The notes under the pieces were generated by a model. That model was not told where the DNA came from. It made no database searches and saw nothing but the letters and a program-made list of their open reading frames with translations. From assembly GCA_902805475.1 (NCBI GenBank), contig CADCSX010000006.1, positions 2,356,001 to 2,420,000 on the forward strand: a stretch of DNA of 64,000 nt, read 5' to 3'. The DNA is from Entonaema liquescens (Eukaryota; Ascomycota; Sordariomycetes; Xylariales; Xylariaceae). Shown here piece after piece: positions 11,325 through 23,811 of this stretch. Position 1 is the stretch's first letter, and every line of letters begins with the position of its first letter. The translations under genes were made by a program, and so were the position numbers.

Positions 11325-13055
11325 GGCTAATAGGGTGCGATCTGTTGTCGCGAATAACGAGCGTGTTGATGATTAAACCACCAATGATTGATAGTAGCAA
11401 GAGGAGTCGACACAAGAGAGGAATACGGTCACGTCAATCGAGTATTTGATTAAGATGGCCGAGCGCGCGACTCAGCACAGGGGGTTTGAAAGGGTCTGAA
11501 AGTTGTTGGCAAGGAGCTTTTTCCGGTCTAGTTGGTTTTTGGAGAAAGGGGCAACGAAGAGAGATCGCGCGTCACCGGCTCTAGTGCATCGGAAATATGT
11601 CCAGTGGGAAGAAAATGAACAAGGAAGAAGAGAAATAGGAAAAAGAAAAACAGAAAGCAGATGATTACTTCTGCAGAATTAAAGGCCAACCCAGAGCAAA
11701 AATAAGAAAAAGAGATTCAAGAGGCTCGAGTTCGCTAATAATCGTCTGTATCACTTCTATGGTTAAGATGATAAAGCACGTAAGTTGGAAAGGATGCGAA
11801 AATTGGATTGTTGAAACGAGACTATCGCTCTACCTTTTTTTCGTAAGGCCAGAAAAACAGTGCACTGCCTTCTGCTGTCTTTTAGTGTTGTTAACTGTGT
11901 GGAGAGCCCGGGGTGAGTATCATGTAGTACTTACTCGGTGGTAATCAGCTAGCATTGGGAGTCAAGGCCAACAGGAAATACTGCAGAAATACTTTACTCA
12001 ATTAGTTGTACAGTGCATCTTTAACCTTATCAAAAGTCTCCACACGACCCCTTACAGCAGTAGCGATATTCAAAAGAGGTGCTGGTATTGTACCTAAGTA
12101 CCAATATACATACTAACCAATATACCAACCAGCTCGCCTTCTTATCAACATGACCTTTCAACTAAATAATTTGGTATAGCCTCAAACAAAACACTATAAT
12201 AACCTATAACTTTGGAAGTAATTAACTCTTATGGTAAGACAATTTTATAGGATGTTGCAGTCATTATGCCGTATAGAATATTGTTTGAAAGAGGTTCTCT
12301 ATTATGACTTGATTTTGGAAGTATTCCGAAAGGACACGGCTAACGAAAGTATGCTAAGCCACGATAAGATGATAGGTATGTGGCTAATGCAAAGTGGCAT
12401 GCTGAGTGAGTCTCCAAGACCCACTGGTGGAAGTTATTCGGTGTACCTGCTAAAGTTCCTGAGTACCTTACATATTCATACACTACCTAACTATATCCAC
12501 AAGATAGAAATGTGTATATTTCTATTAGTTAAAATTTAACAAACAACCCTACCCTATCCATATAGTAGTTCGCATGATATTTCACTAACCAGATCTCATC
12601 CTGCTCAATAGATGCTAAATAAAGGAAAGTATCTCTCGTATTTGGCTATCTGTTGTGATATGCACACAACTCAAAATAGAGGACATTTGCGGCGATCAGT
12701 CGGATGCCAAGCTACGCCATTGCAACACTGACCGCGAAGCATCAAGCACGAATCAACTTGTCCGCGTCAGCCCTGTGGAATCACCTTACACTTGAAGCTT
12801 GATGAATGCTAGCATCGGCTTTGTGCATGTGTTTCGAACACCATTTTTACCACGTCTATCATACTCAAGTGTATCTCATACGTATCGGGTTGATGTCTTT
12901 GGCCTTGGCACATCCATCCGGCCCCGTCCTCCACCACAGTTGAACCACAGTTGACGTGCATACATCTCTTTAGCCTATCTTCTAGAGGGGCTCTCGACAA
13001 CCGCGTGGTACAACACCGATACGATCAGGTCCCCTTCCAACCCCCGTTTTTGGGT
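11325..13055. other. Divergent intergenic region between PDI and TDP1
   Basis: About 1.7 kb with no convincing gene. On the PDI coding strand 11,600-11,720 is a pyrimidine-rich tract of the kind found in strong fungal promoters. A 102-codon open frame at 12231-12539 shows no family likeness and AT-rich composition; it is not called. Confidence 0.5.
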
Positions 13056-15019
13056 ATGACGGAGCCCGAAGCAAAGCGTCGCCGTTTAAGTGGTACCGAA
13101 GAGGATGACACCACAGGAGAACCTAATGAAATCCCAGCATCGCTTTCACACCCAATTAGTCCTCCAAGGAAAAGGAAAGGTCGTGAGCGTGAACTCATTG
13201 AATCCCCAATCCACCTTACTACTATTAGAGACCTCCCTGAGGAGTCAAATATCGCAGCTGTCTCTCTTCATGATCTCCTGGGCGATCCCCTGATATCCGA
13301 GTGTTGGGAATTTAACTACCTACATGATGTGGACTTCCTTATGAACCATTTTGATGAAGACACGAGGTCGCTCGTCAAAGTCCACATCGTCCATGGGTTC
13401 TGGAAGAGGGACGATGCCAGTAAGTTGTTACTTGAGGTAAGATATCCCATTCCACATTTTCTCGATACTTCGTATACCGTGTTCGAAGCCCGTGTTACAT
13501 AGTACCTTGCGAGATTGTGTAAACAAACGAGTGGGCCCCTGATAGCCTCCTACTATTATAAATCGTGATATAATGGTTAAGAGGAGTTGATGCCATACTT
13601 TGGATTAAAAGTGCACTTTCTTCTCCTCCAATACGAATCCAAGTATTATAAACGCATTGTGATATGTTGTTGTATAGCATCTGTAGTAGCCTTATACCTA
13701 ACCCATCAGAAAAATCCAGAATGCTTGCTCAAAGATGCTTTACGTTGTACTGAAGCGAGGCGTCGATGCTGACACCTGATATAGCAACAGTCTTCTCAGT
13801 ACAAAAATGTCACTCTCCATGCAGCATATATGCCAGAGATGTTCGGCACTCACCATTCGAAGATGCTTGTGCTGTTTAGACACGACGATACAGCACAGGT
13901 TATTATACATACAGCGAACATGATTCCAAAGGACTGGACGAACATGACCAACGGCGTTTGGCAGACCCCACGACTACCTCGTCTGTCAGAGTCGCGAAAG
14001 CCTTCGGAAACGGATATGCGTATTGGCTATGGCCCAAGGTTTAAAGTCGACTTACTGAATTACTTACGAGCCTACAACGCCAAAAGACAGATATGCAAGT
14101 CCATGGTTGAGGAACTGGAGAAATATGATTTTGGCGCCGTACGGGGCGCGCTGGTTGCCAGCGTACCAGGAAGACATGATATAAATGGAGACGACCTTAC
14201 GAAAACTCGCTGGGGATGGGCAGGTGTTAAACATGCCCTCAGCTCTGTCCCTATTCAGTCAGGGAAATCAGAGATCGTGGTGCAAATATCATCCATTGCG
14301 ACTTTGGGTGCTACGGACACCTGGCTTAAGCATACTCTATTCGACTCATTATCATCTGCGAGAGCGAACTCATCCAAGCCAAAATTCAAGATCATATTTC
14401 CTACTCCTGATGAGATAAGACGTTCTCTTGATGGTTACGCCTCTGGTGCTTCTATACACATGAGGATACAATCGGCAGCTCAGGCGAAGCAGCTTCAATA
14501 TATGAAACCTATACTTTACCACTGGGCTAATGATTGCGAGAAGGGTATAAGTATGTCATCAACTCACTCATTTTTGGGGTATAGTATAATAGTTAAGCTA
14601 ACCATACCTTAGTCGAGGAAGGTAACATTCAGGATGGGGGACGCAAACGTGCCGCACCACACATAAAGACGTACATCAGATACAACGAAAACAAGTCGAT
14701 AGACTGGGCCTTACTTACATCCGCCAACATCTCGAAGCAGGCTTGGGGCGAAGCCGCAAACACCGGGCAGATACGAATTGCCTCGTGGGAGATTGGCGTT
14801 TTGGTGTGGCCTGAATTATTCGCAGACGGAGCTAAGATAGTTGGCACATTTAAAACGGGCATGCCTACAAAAGAAGATCTTGACGGGGAAGAGCCCTTAG
14901 TAGGGTTAAGGATACCGTATAGCCTACCTCTGCAGAAATATGGACATGATGAGGTCCCATGGGTAGCTACGGCAAGCTATACGGAACCTGATTGGATGGG
15001 GCAGGCTTGGAAGGACTAG
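13056..15019 (+). CDS. TDP1: Tyrosyl-DNA phosphodiesterase 1
   Basis: Exons 13056-13436, 13791-14544 and 14613-15019 give 513 residues in frame. I chose ATG 13056 because it opens with the basic MTEPEAKRRRLSG segment typical of fungal Tdp1; the frame is also open back to an ATG at 12951. Two HxK motifs of the PLD superfamily are seen: HHSKM at 148-152 (catalytic H149, K151) and PHIKTYIRYN with H395 and K397. Between them are TANMIPKDW and NGVW, and after the second ALLTSANISKQAWG, all Tdp1 hallmarks. The enzyme cleaves 3'-phosphotyrosyl links, freeing stalled topoisomerase I from DNA. Intron 1 is 354 bases, several times longer than its neighbours. Convergent with ACBP. Confidence 0.93.
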
Positions 15020-15309
15020 AAGTTGTATTAAGCCGATAACTTGGACATGCGACGAACTTACTCGTAAATCAAGTCCTGGATATTCACACAAAGTATCATT
15101 CCCTTATTCACATAACATTATAGGTTAATCTATATAGCTATAGTGAGTCGCAGCGTATCGCTACCTGCGTAGTCTATTCGCGAAGAGATCCCGAGTTTGC
15201 TCCTTCGAAACCGGAGCACACTGTCGCATAACATCGCTACGAACACGAGGCCAACCGACTAGTCTAAGACGAAGAGAACGCGATATATAAAACGACGGGG
15301 TCACACAAC

Positions 15310-15871
15310 TTAAGAGCTCTTGACGGCCTCGGCTCCTTGTTCTCGTCGTAGCCGTACTTCTCCTTCAGCGTCTCGACCAGCTTGACATAGCGCTCCTGGG
15401 CGTCCGAGGCGCTCACGCCCTCGTCCACAAGCTTCTGCCACGCCTGGTACTTGTACTTGTTCTATGCGGTGGCTGAGTTAGTTTTTTCTGTGCGTGCCAC
15501 GAACAACTCCGTCCTACGCGAACCCCGCGTATTGAGGTGGGACGTATGGAGTGGGGAGAAAGAGGATGTTTCGCGCGTACCTTTAGGTCGAAGACACCGG
15601 GCTTCTCGGCCTTGCTGAAGTCCTCGCCATTGCCGACTTTGAAGAGACCTATACGAGGGAGAGGCATGTTGTTAGCTTGTCTGTTGTATGTATATTCTTG
15701 CCGAGTCTGAGTTATAGCAGATGATAACTACACGATGTGGTTTACGTATAGTAGGATAGAGAGAGAGAATTAAGTACCATAAAGCTCGAGGAGTTCATCG
15801 TTAGTAGGCTTAGAGGTGAGTTTCCTCGAGTCCTCCTGGGCTTTGGTGAAAGCAGGGCTGATATCGACCAT
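15310..15871 (-). CDS. ACB1: Acyl-CoA-binding protein (frameshift near C-terminus)
   Basis: Minus-strand exons 15871-15778, 15648-15581 and 15461-15310. The start MVDISPAFTKAQEDSRKL, then ELLELYGLFKVGNGEDF, KPGVFDLKNKYKYQAW and the SDAQERYVKLVETLKEKYG helix are the ACBP four-helix fold; Tyr and Lys in LYG and KYKYQAW are the acyl-CoA contacts. ACBP buffers and carries cytosolic long-chain acyl-CoA. As written, the frame after ENKEP runs on past the expected end to a stop at 15264. One missing base at the CC at 15331-15332 restores EPEAVKSS and stop at 15310, the normal fungal end (104 residues). I treat the longer tail as an artefact. Confidence 0.9.
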
Positions 15872-16698
15872 TTTGACTGATTTAGGGTTTTGAGGAAGAG
15901 CTATAATGTTTGTTTTCGAGTTAGCTATACACTCTAGCTAATTCTGTCTCATCTTTGCGTATGCATGAGACAAGTAGTAAATATTTCCATATTTCCAAGG
16001 GAGCTACCCGTACCTAATTATTTTGTTCTAATGGTATTGTTGATGTAAGAAGCTTAGGTGTAAAGGTAATCGAGTATATTCGGTCTTGTTGGGTCAAATA
16101 GGTTTTGGCGGGGTTGATTGCTTCAGCCCATGACGACTTTCGTCATGCGTTCGTTCACTTGCGCGGGGTGATGCGAGTGTTACTCAGTTTTGATTGGTGG
16201 CATTGCCTTCAGGGACCCATATTTCTATTAGAAGTTACCTAGATCCCCGAGATCAGGGCGTGCCCAGGGCTTCTTGCATCGGTGTAAATATGTACCGTCT
16301 CCGAACCACTTAGATTTGGGTTTCTACCCGTTCCGATCCCTCGGTGTTGTTGTTGTCAGCATCACATGAAGATATACTTAGAATAGGTATTTTATAATTA
16401 TTTGCCCTTACATTCTGCTATGGCTTGTTATTCGCGTGTTTGCATGATGCTGTGCTTATTCAACAAGCTTATATCAGGGAGAGAAGCACGTCGTGAAATC
16501 GTAGAATTCCGTCCTTAATGTATGTACATATAGGTATGGCATTTAACACTAGTGACGGATACCTATTATTAGGATCATCAATACTTACATTAATTGCTTT
16601 GAGTAGTCAAACCTCAAACCCGAGGTCGATTGAAGGATATGGGGGGAATAATGGTATATTGATATATGGATATATACTTAATAAAGTAATAAATATAA
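15872..16698. other. Promoter of ACBP and left flank of the transposon relic
   Basis: Normal base composition until about 16,640, where AT content rises. A 71-codon frame at 16518-16733 runs into the AT block and is not believable as a gene. Confidence 0.5.
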
Positions 16699-16765
16699 TA
16701 TTATTAAAAGAATCCGATAATTATATTAATTAATTATAAAATTTATAAATAACCACATTTTTATA
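16699..16765 (+). repeat. Left LTR, mutated and internally deleted
   Basis: The first part aligns to the right repeat around AATCCGATA with G-to-A changes (five or more, no reverse change). The last 20 bases align to CAGGCAACCACATCCCCACA of the right repeat, with every mismatch a C-to-T or G-to-A transition. About 110 bases present in the right copy are missing in between. Confidence 0.7.
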
Positions 16766-19700
16766 TATTTTTTCGGTTAAAATTATAAAATTATTTTTAA
16801 TTTTCCATTTTTAATAATTATATAAATTTATAATATTTTCTTTTATTTAACAATTTTATAAAATTATTTATTAAATTTTTTTTATTATTAATTTTTTTTA
16901 TTATAATATAATTATTTTTAATTTTTTATTTTATATAATAATAATTTTTTTTATATATTTTTTTTAATAATTTATTACCATTTTTTTTATTTATATAATT
17001 ATTATAATATTATTATATAATAATATAATTAATTTTAAAAATATAAATTTTAATTTTTTTAAAAAATTACATATTTATATTACATTTATTACCATTAAAA
17101 TTAATATAATATATTTAACTTTTTTTAAACTTTTTACAATAATTAATTATAATTTAAATAACTATAATATAAACGTATTAATTAAAAAAAATACGTATTT
17201 AATTATAAATTTATTAATAATTAAATTTAAAACGTAATTATTATTAACCACACCGTATAATTTTAATTTATTATAAATATAATATAAATAATTTTTATTA
17301 AACATTTAATATTATATATATTTTTTTATTAAATTTTTTAAATATTTTATCGTTTTTTTAATTTTTATAAAATGTTCGAAAAAAAAATTACTTATAAAAT
17401 AAACTTATATAAACGTTATAAAATTAATATTAAATTTTATAACATATACGAAAAAATTAACCTTATTAATAAATAAAACATATTTAAATATTTTAATAAT
17501 ATTAATTTATTATTTATTAAAGTTTTTTAATAATAAATTTTTTTATTTTTTTAAATTAAATAAAATTAAAATTAATTTATTTTTATTAAATATTATAAAT
17601 TATAAAATTTTCTTAATATATTATTATTAATTAAAATATATATTTTTAATAAATAATAATTATATAATTTATATTTTAAAATATTAATTAATATTTTTAA
17701 AATTCGTAATAAATACATTTTTGTAAAATTATTAAATTAAATCTTTTAATTATTTAAAATTTAAACCGAATATAATGAAATTATTAATATAAAAAATTAT
17801 TAAATTTTTTATTTTATTATTTACATAAATAACATTGTTAATTATAAATAATTTATATTTTAATTTTTTAAATATATAATATATTTTCTTTTATTATATA
17901 ATTTTAAATTATTTTAATTTATATAATAAATTTATTAATTAAATAATTATTTTTTCGAAATATTTATATAATTTTTTTTTTTAAATATTTATTAAAATAT
18001 TTTTTTAATAATAAAAAAAAGAATATAAAAATATTTTTTTATAAATTTTTATTAAAATAAATAATTATAAAATTAATTTATAATATATAAAACTTTAAAT
18101 TAATAATTAATGTTATTAAAATATATTATAAAACAATTTTAACCATTATAATTATTGTTTTATTATAATTAATATTTTTTTATTATATAAATTTTTAAAT
18201 GTAAATATATATTTTAAATTTATTTAAAAGTTTTATTAATAAAAATTTTTTTTTTAATACTTATTTAAAATTTATTTAATAATTGTAAAAGGTTTTTTTT
18301 AATTAAATAAATTTAAATGTATTTTATTTAAAAATTTTTTATATTTTTATAAAAATAATTTTAAATTATTGTTTTTATTCGTTTTTTATTATTATTTTTT
18401 TTAACGTAAGTTTATTTATATTAATTTAAAATAATTTATTTATATATACGAAATAAATTAAATATTTTTAATTTAAATTATTTATTTATATTAATTTTAA
18501 ATTTTATAATAAATTATTTACGATTTACATATTAAAATAAATGATAATTTTTATATTATTATTATTTAATATATTTTTTTAATTAAAAATTATTATAAAA
18601 AAATTATTTATTTTATTTAATATTTTATAAATGTATAATTTAAATATAAATTTTTTAAATTTTTTACGTTTATATTTAATTTAATTTAATTTGTTATTTA
18701 TTATATTTTTATTAATGATATTATTATTTTTATTTTTTATATTCATTTTTGGCGTTTTTACGGTTTTTTTATATTAAAAACGTTTTTATATATAATTTAA
18801 TAATAATTTTATAATGTTTTTCGGGTTTAAAATTATATTATTATTTTTAATATATTTATAAAAAATAATATATAGTATTATAAAGAAATTTTTTTTTTTA
18901 ATTAATTATATTATAAAGTTATATTATTTAATATATTTTAAAAAAATAATTTTAATATTTTTAATATTTAATTTTTTAATTATTATAATTTAATAATTTA
19001 AATTAATATGGGTTATGTAATAATTTTTAAATATTTAAAAATAAACATTATTAAATTTATAATTTTTTTTAAATTTTAAGTTTATTTTATAATTTTTTAT
19101 AAATATAATATTTTTTTTTATTAATACATTTATTTTATTTAAAACGTAAATTATTATTTCGAATATATAATTTTAAAAATAAATAAATATTTTTATTTTA
19201 ATGTGTATAATATATATTTTATTTTATAAAAAATATATATTTTTTTTATTATATTATTTTAATATTAATTATAAAATGATAATTATATTAAATTAACATT
19301 TTTATTATAGTAAAAAGTTTTTAATTAATTTATTTTAAATTTTTATTTATTATTAATTTATAAAATTTTAATTTGTTTTTGTAAATTATTGTTTTAATTA
19401 AATAAAATTTAAAATATTTTATATAATTAAATTAAATATTTTATTAAAATTATAATTATTTTGTTTTTAATTTTATATATTATAAATTATTATTATAAAT
19501 TTTTATTATTTATAATTATTGTAAAATATTTGTTTTTTTCGATTAAAATAAATTATAATATTTTTAAGTTATATTATATTATTTTTCTTAAATATAAAAT
19601 TTATTTTTAAGGTTTTTTTAAAAATATTTTTATAATTTTTATTTAATTGTAAATAAAATAAAGTAAATTTTTAATTATTTTTTTATTAATATTTATATTT

Positions 19701-21389
19701 ATAAATTTATTAATAATTTATTTTAATTTATTTATATTAAAATAATATAATTTTTAATATTATAAAATTAATTTATTTTTTATTTTATTAATAAGTTTTA
19801 ATAATATTTTAAATATATTTAATATTTTTAAATAATTTTAATTATTAATATTTATATTTTTTTTTAATATATGTTTTTATTATTAAAATAATATAAATTT
19901 TAATTTTAATTTATTATATTATTATAAATAAAATTTTTATTTATAAATATTTATAATTATAAAAATTATTTTATTAATGTTATATATATAATGATTATTT
20001 ATTTAATTATTTATTTAATATAAAAGTTTTTTTAAAAAAATTTTAATAAAAAAACTTTAAATTAAAAAAGTATATTTTAATATTATTATTATAACATTTT
20101 TATTTAATTTTTATAATAAATATTTTATTATTTTTATTTTCGTTATTAATATAAATTCGTTTTTAATGTTTATAACGTGATTTTTATTTAAAATATTAAT
20201 TATTATATTTTTTTCGAAATTATTTTTAATATTTATAATATATATATTTACATTTATATTTAAAAAATTTTTTTTAATGTATATAATATAATAATAATTT
20301 ATTTTAATAATATTTCCAAACATATAAAAAAGTTTTAATTTAAAGTTTTTTAAAATTTAAAATTTATAATTTAAGTTTTATTAAAAGCATTTTTCATTAT
20401 ATAATTTAATAATTATTATTATAATTTTTTTATTTATTATTATTATAAAAATATTATTATTTATGTTTATATATTAATTTAATTTTATTAACGGTTATAA
20501 TATGTAATTTATTTAATAATTATAATTATAGTTTTAATTTTTAATTTTTTTATTTTTTAAATAATTTTTTTTACGGTAATTATATTTATTATATTTAAAA
20601 TATAATAAGTTTTTTTTTTTTTTTAATTTAATTTATTTTTTAAATATTTTAATTTTATAAATTTATTTTTTATATTTTTACAAATATTATAAATTAAATT
20701 ATTAATTTTTTAATTAAATTTTTTATATTAAAACTTATTAATAAAATTATTAATAATTTTTATAAAAATTTATTTATAAAATCGAATAATTTTTTATATG
20801 GTTTTTACTTAATTTTTAATTTTTTTATTATAATTAATTAAAAATATAATAATTTATTATTTATTATTAAATTTTATTTTTAATTTTTATATAATTTATA
20901 CAATTTACCATTATTTAAAATTATATTAAATAAAATCTTTATTATTATATTTTTTATTTAAAAATTTATTTTAAAGTTTTTTTTAATAAGTTTTATTTGT
21001 TAAAACGTACATGTAATTAAATATTTATAATGTTTTTATATTTTTTTATATATTAATAATTAAATTTAATAAATTACGATAATACGTTTTTATAATAATT
21101 TTAATTATTTTTAATTTATTTATATTTATAAATTTTATTTTTTTAATATATTTAATTTTTTTAAATATTAATATAATTGTTTTTTTATATATTTATTAAT
21201 TTTTTTAATTTTTTAAATAATTATTTTTATTAATTAAAAAATTAAAACGTTTTTATTTTAATTTAATATTATAATTAATTAATTTCGATAACGTTTTTTT
21301 TATTTTCGATTTTTTAATTATTTTAAATTTTTTCTTTTATTTTTTTTAATTGTAAAAAATATTTAAATTATTATTTAATTTTAAATTAT

Positions 21390-21560
21390 TATTTAATAAA
21401 TTTAATAAATTTAATAAATTTAATGGTTTTAATGGTTTTAGTAATGATTTTAATTTTGTATATTTTATATGTTTTAAAAATTTAATTAATTTTAATAAAT
21501 TTAATAATTTTAAATTTAATAAATTTAAATTTAATAAATTTAATAATTTATTATTAAATT
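21390..21560. repeat. Short-period repeats (TTTAATAAA-like) within the RIP block
   Basis: Several adjacent units of TTTAATAAA, then TTTAATGG units, interrupted and repeated. Probably a low-complexity coding or tandem repeat of the original element flattened by C-to-T change. Confidence 0.55.
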
Positions 21561-22265
21561 TATTATTTATTAATTGTTTATTAAAAGTAATTTTAAATAT
21601 TTTATTTTTTAGTTTTTTAAAACGTTTTTTTTATTTATTATTAAAGTTATTTTTTTTTTTAATTATTAATTAAATTTTATTTTTAAACGTTAATTTTTAA
21701 GTTTTTTATAAATTAAAAAATTAAAATAAATTTAAAATAATTATATTTAATAAAATTTTTAAAAATTATTTTAATTATACGTTTAAAATTAATTTATTAT
21801 TAAAAATTTAAATAAACGTTAACGTTAAATTAATTTTTTAAATATTTATTATATATTTTTTATTTTTTAAACGTTTTATAATTAATTTTACAATAATTAA
21901 AATTTATGTTATCGTAGTTTTTAATACGTTTATTTGGTTTTTTAAATTTTACGTTAAATTTATTTATTTTTTTTTATTTATTTTTATTTTAATTATTTTT
22001 TAAATAAAATAATTTATTATTATTTTTTATTTATTATTTATTTTTTATAATTTTTATATTATTGTTTTTTAATTATTAATTATATGTTAATCGGATAAAT
22101 TTATTAAGTTAATTATTTTTATTTTATTTTTATAAATTTTATATTTTCGAAATTTAATTATTAAAATTTATATATTTTTATTTAACGTATAAAATTTTCC
22201 GTTTTTAATTTTAAATTAATAATATTATTACGATTTAATTTATTTTTTTACGATTAACGTGGAAA

Positions 22266-22443
22266 TGTTATTATAAAGAAATCCGATAGTTGTATTAGTT
22301 AGTTATAGAATTGAGTTATGTAATATAGGTTGTAAGGACTTTTATAATAGTATGGTAGCTTATATATTAACGCAAAATTAAATTAACCTTAAGGTATATG
22401 CAGAGTTTTCCTTGTGGGGCCCACAGGCAACCACATCCCCACA
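22266..22443 (+). repeat. Right LTR, 178 bp, largely unmutated
   Basis: Starts TGTTATTATAAAG and ends ATCCCCACA. It keeps GC-rich segments such as GTGGGGCCCACAGG, so composition changes abruptly within about 20 bases at 22,245-22,265. It is the copy from which the mutated left LTR can be derived by transitions plus one deletion. Confidence 0.7.
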
Positions 22444-23811
22444 ATTGTACAAAAACATTTTGTCTAGCTGGTTTTGTTGGTGTAAAGTTCAGTTCATCTA
22501 AATAATAGCTAATATATTGTCACATTCTTGTAGGAAATAGACCGTTACGCCATTCAATATAAGAACACGCGTACATTAATACAAAAAGGACCTTGCAACG
22601 TGCAATCCCATTTCGGGAAAGGGAAGAATTTCTTAGGATTTCGTAAGGCTATCCAATAAGCCAATGAGAACAAAGAACCCCTGCGTTGTCTCGACTCCAG
22701 TAGATCGCGCCCAACGTCCATCCCCCATAAGCTTTTTATTTTTTTTTTTTGTGAAGCCTCGTCCTAATAGTCTCTCGGGACCGAGAAAAATCATCCACTT
22801 TCCCAACTTGAAGTAGCATTAATGGTTGTGTGCGATGATAACTTCAATAAGACTGGTACGGGCATTGGATCAGAAGGACAATATGAATTATGATATTACC
22901 TAGGTATGCATGTTGACTGCGTTGGCGGACAACGCAGAAAGAGAAAGGGGACAAATTAGTCGACTTCTCTAGGTTAGGGAGTATTTATGGCATTAGTCAT
23001 TAGTCATTCTATTGGTTAGATTATTCATCATTCCACCAACCTACCTAGGTAATCAAGGGGCACTGCACCTTCGCTGTGGTATTCTGCTTAACTCTTTAAA
23101 GTCTAGTTTGGGGAATGGCCGTTCGGACGACCGCCGGACCATAGAAAACACATCAAGGGAATTGAATGCCTACCCAAACCTTCCTTAGGTCTATGTCTAT
23201 GTTAAGTACATGTTGTTTACTGACAAATTAAACACAATGCTAGTGAACTAGATTGTGTCAGCAATAGGACGAATATTATTCATCTCGAGTCTTCCGAGCT
23301 AAGAACTCCCTTGACCAATACCCGACTTTCCTTTGTGCAGCCACCAAAAACACAACAATGCCCTTGGTTGCTACCTCATGTAAGTAAATACATACCTACG
23401 TACCTACATAGACCTAGCAGTATGTACATCGTGTACATCATGTACATTATGTAAATAATACCTAGGTAGTTGGTATGTGTACCTACATGTAAGTCTCTCG
23501 GCTCGAGTGGGGTCTCCGTTTGAGGCGTGAAAGTCTATCAAATGATAAGGGTCCGTTCCTCCCTGCTGTGAAACCGACATCTCAAGGTATATAAGTCACA
23601 GCTGCCTGCCGGATCTCGACACGTCCGACAGATAGGGAGCTGTTTCCTTAATTGTCCCTTCTTTCCTTTGACGTTGATAGTGAGAGTTTAGAATCTACCT
23701 ATTTATTTCCGCACCTCGCCGGACCTTTTCGTTCAATTCCTAAGTCGACTTAACCATTAACTACCAAATCAAACTCTTTCCCTACCAACCAACCGGACTT
23801 CGCCAACAATC
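22444..23811. other. Intergenic, promoter side of the AIFM2-like gene
   Basis: No gene seen. Contains three perfect TACCTAGGTA palindromes (about 22,898, 23,042 and 23,459), a tract of GTACAT-type repeats at 23,390-23,470 and a pyrimidine-rich leader before 23,812. Confidence 0.5.

Larger units (their letters stand above)
16699..22443 (+). mobile_element. LTR retrotransposon relic, interior saturated by RIP-type mutation
   Basis: Between two related terminal repeats lies about 5.5 kb of almost pure A/T with no coding potential on either strand. The terminal repeats (16699-16765 and 22266-22443) are direct, start with TGTTATTA (TA in the mutated copy) and end with CCCCACA (TTTTATA in the mutated copy), giving the canonical TGT...ACA form. 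The 5 bases before the right repeat (GGAAA) could be the remnant of a polypurine tract, so the element would read left to right. Total size suits a Copia or Gypsy element but no gag or pol residue survives to decide. I saw no clear target-site duplication. Remaining C and G occur mostly as CpG. Confidence 0.75.

Noticed and set aside
12231..12539. 102-codon open frame upstream of TDP1
   Set aside because: AT-rich codons, no motif, no splice or promoter context.
5129..15019. Functional link between PLD and TDP1, both of the PLD superfamily
   Set aside because: They are separated by the PDI gene, act on lipids and DNA respectively, and are anciently diverged; proximity appears to be chance.
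20111..20323. 70-codon open frame in the AT block
   Set aside because: Only Ile/Asn/Lys/Tyr-rich sequence produced by the A/T composition.
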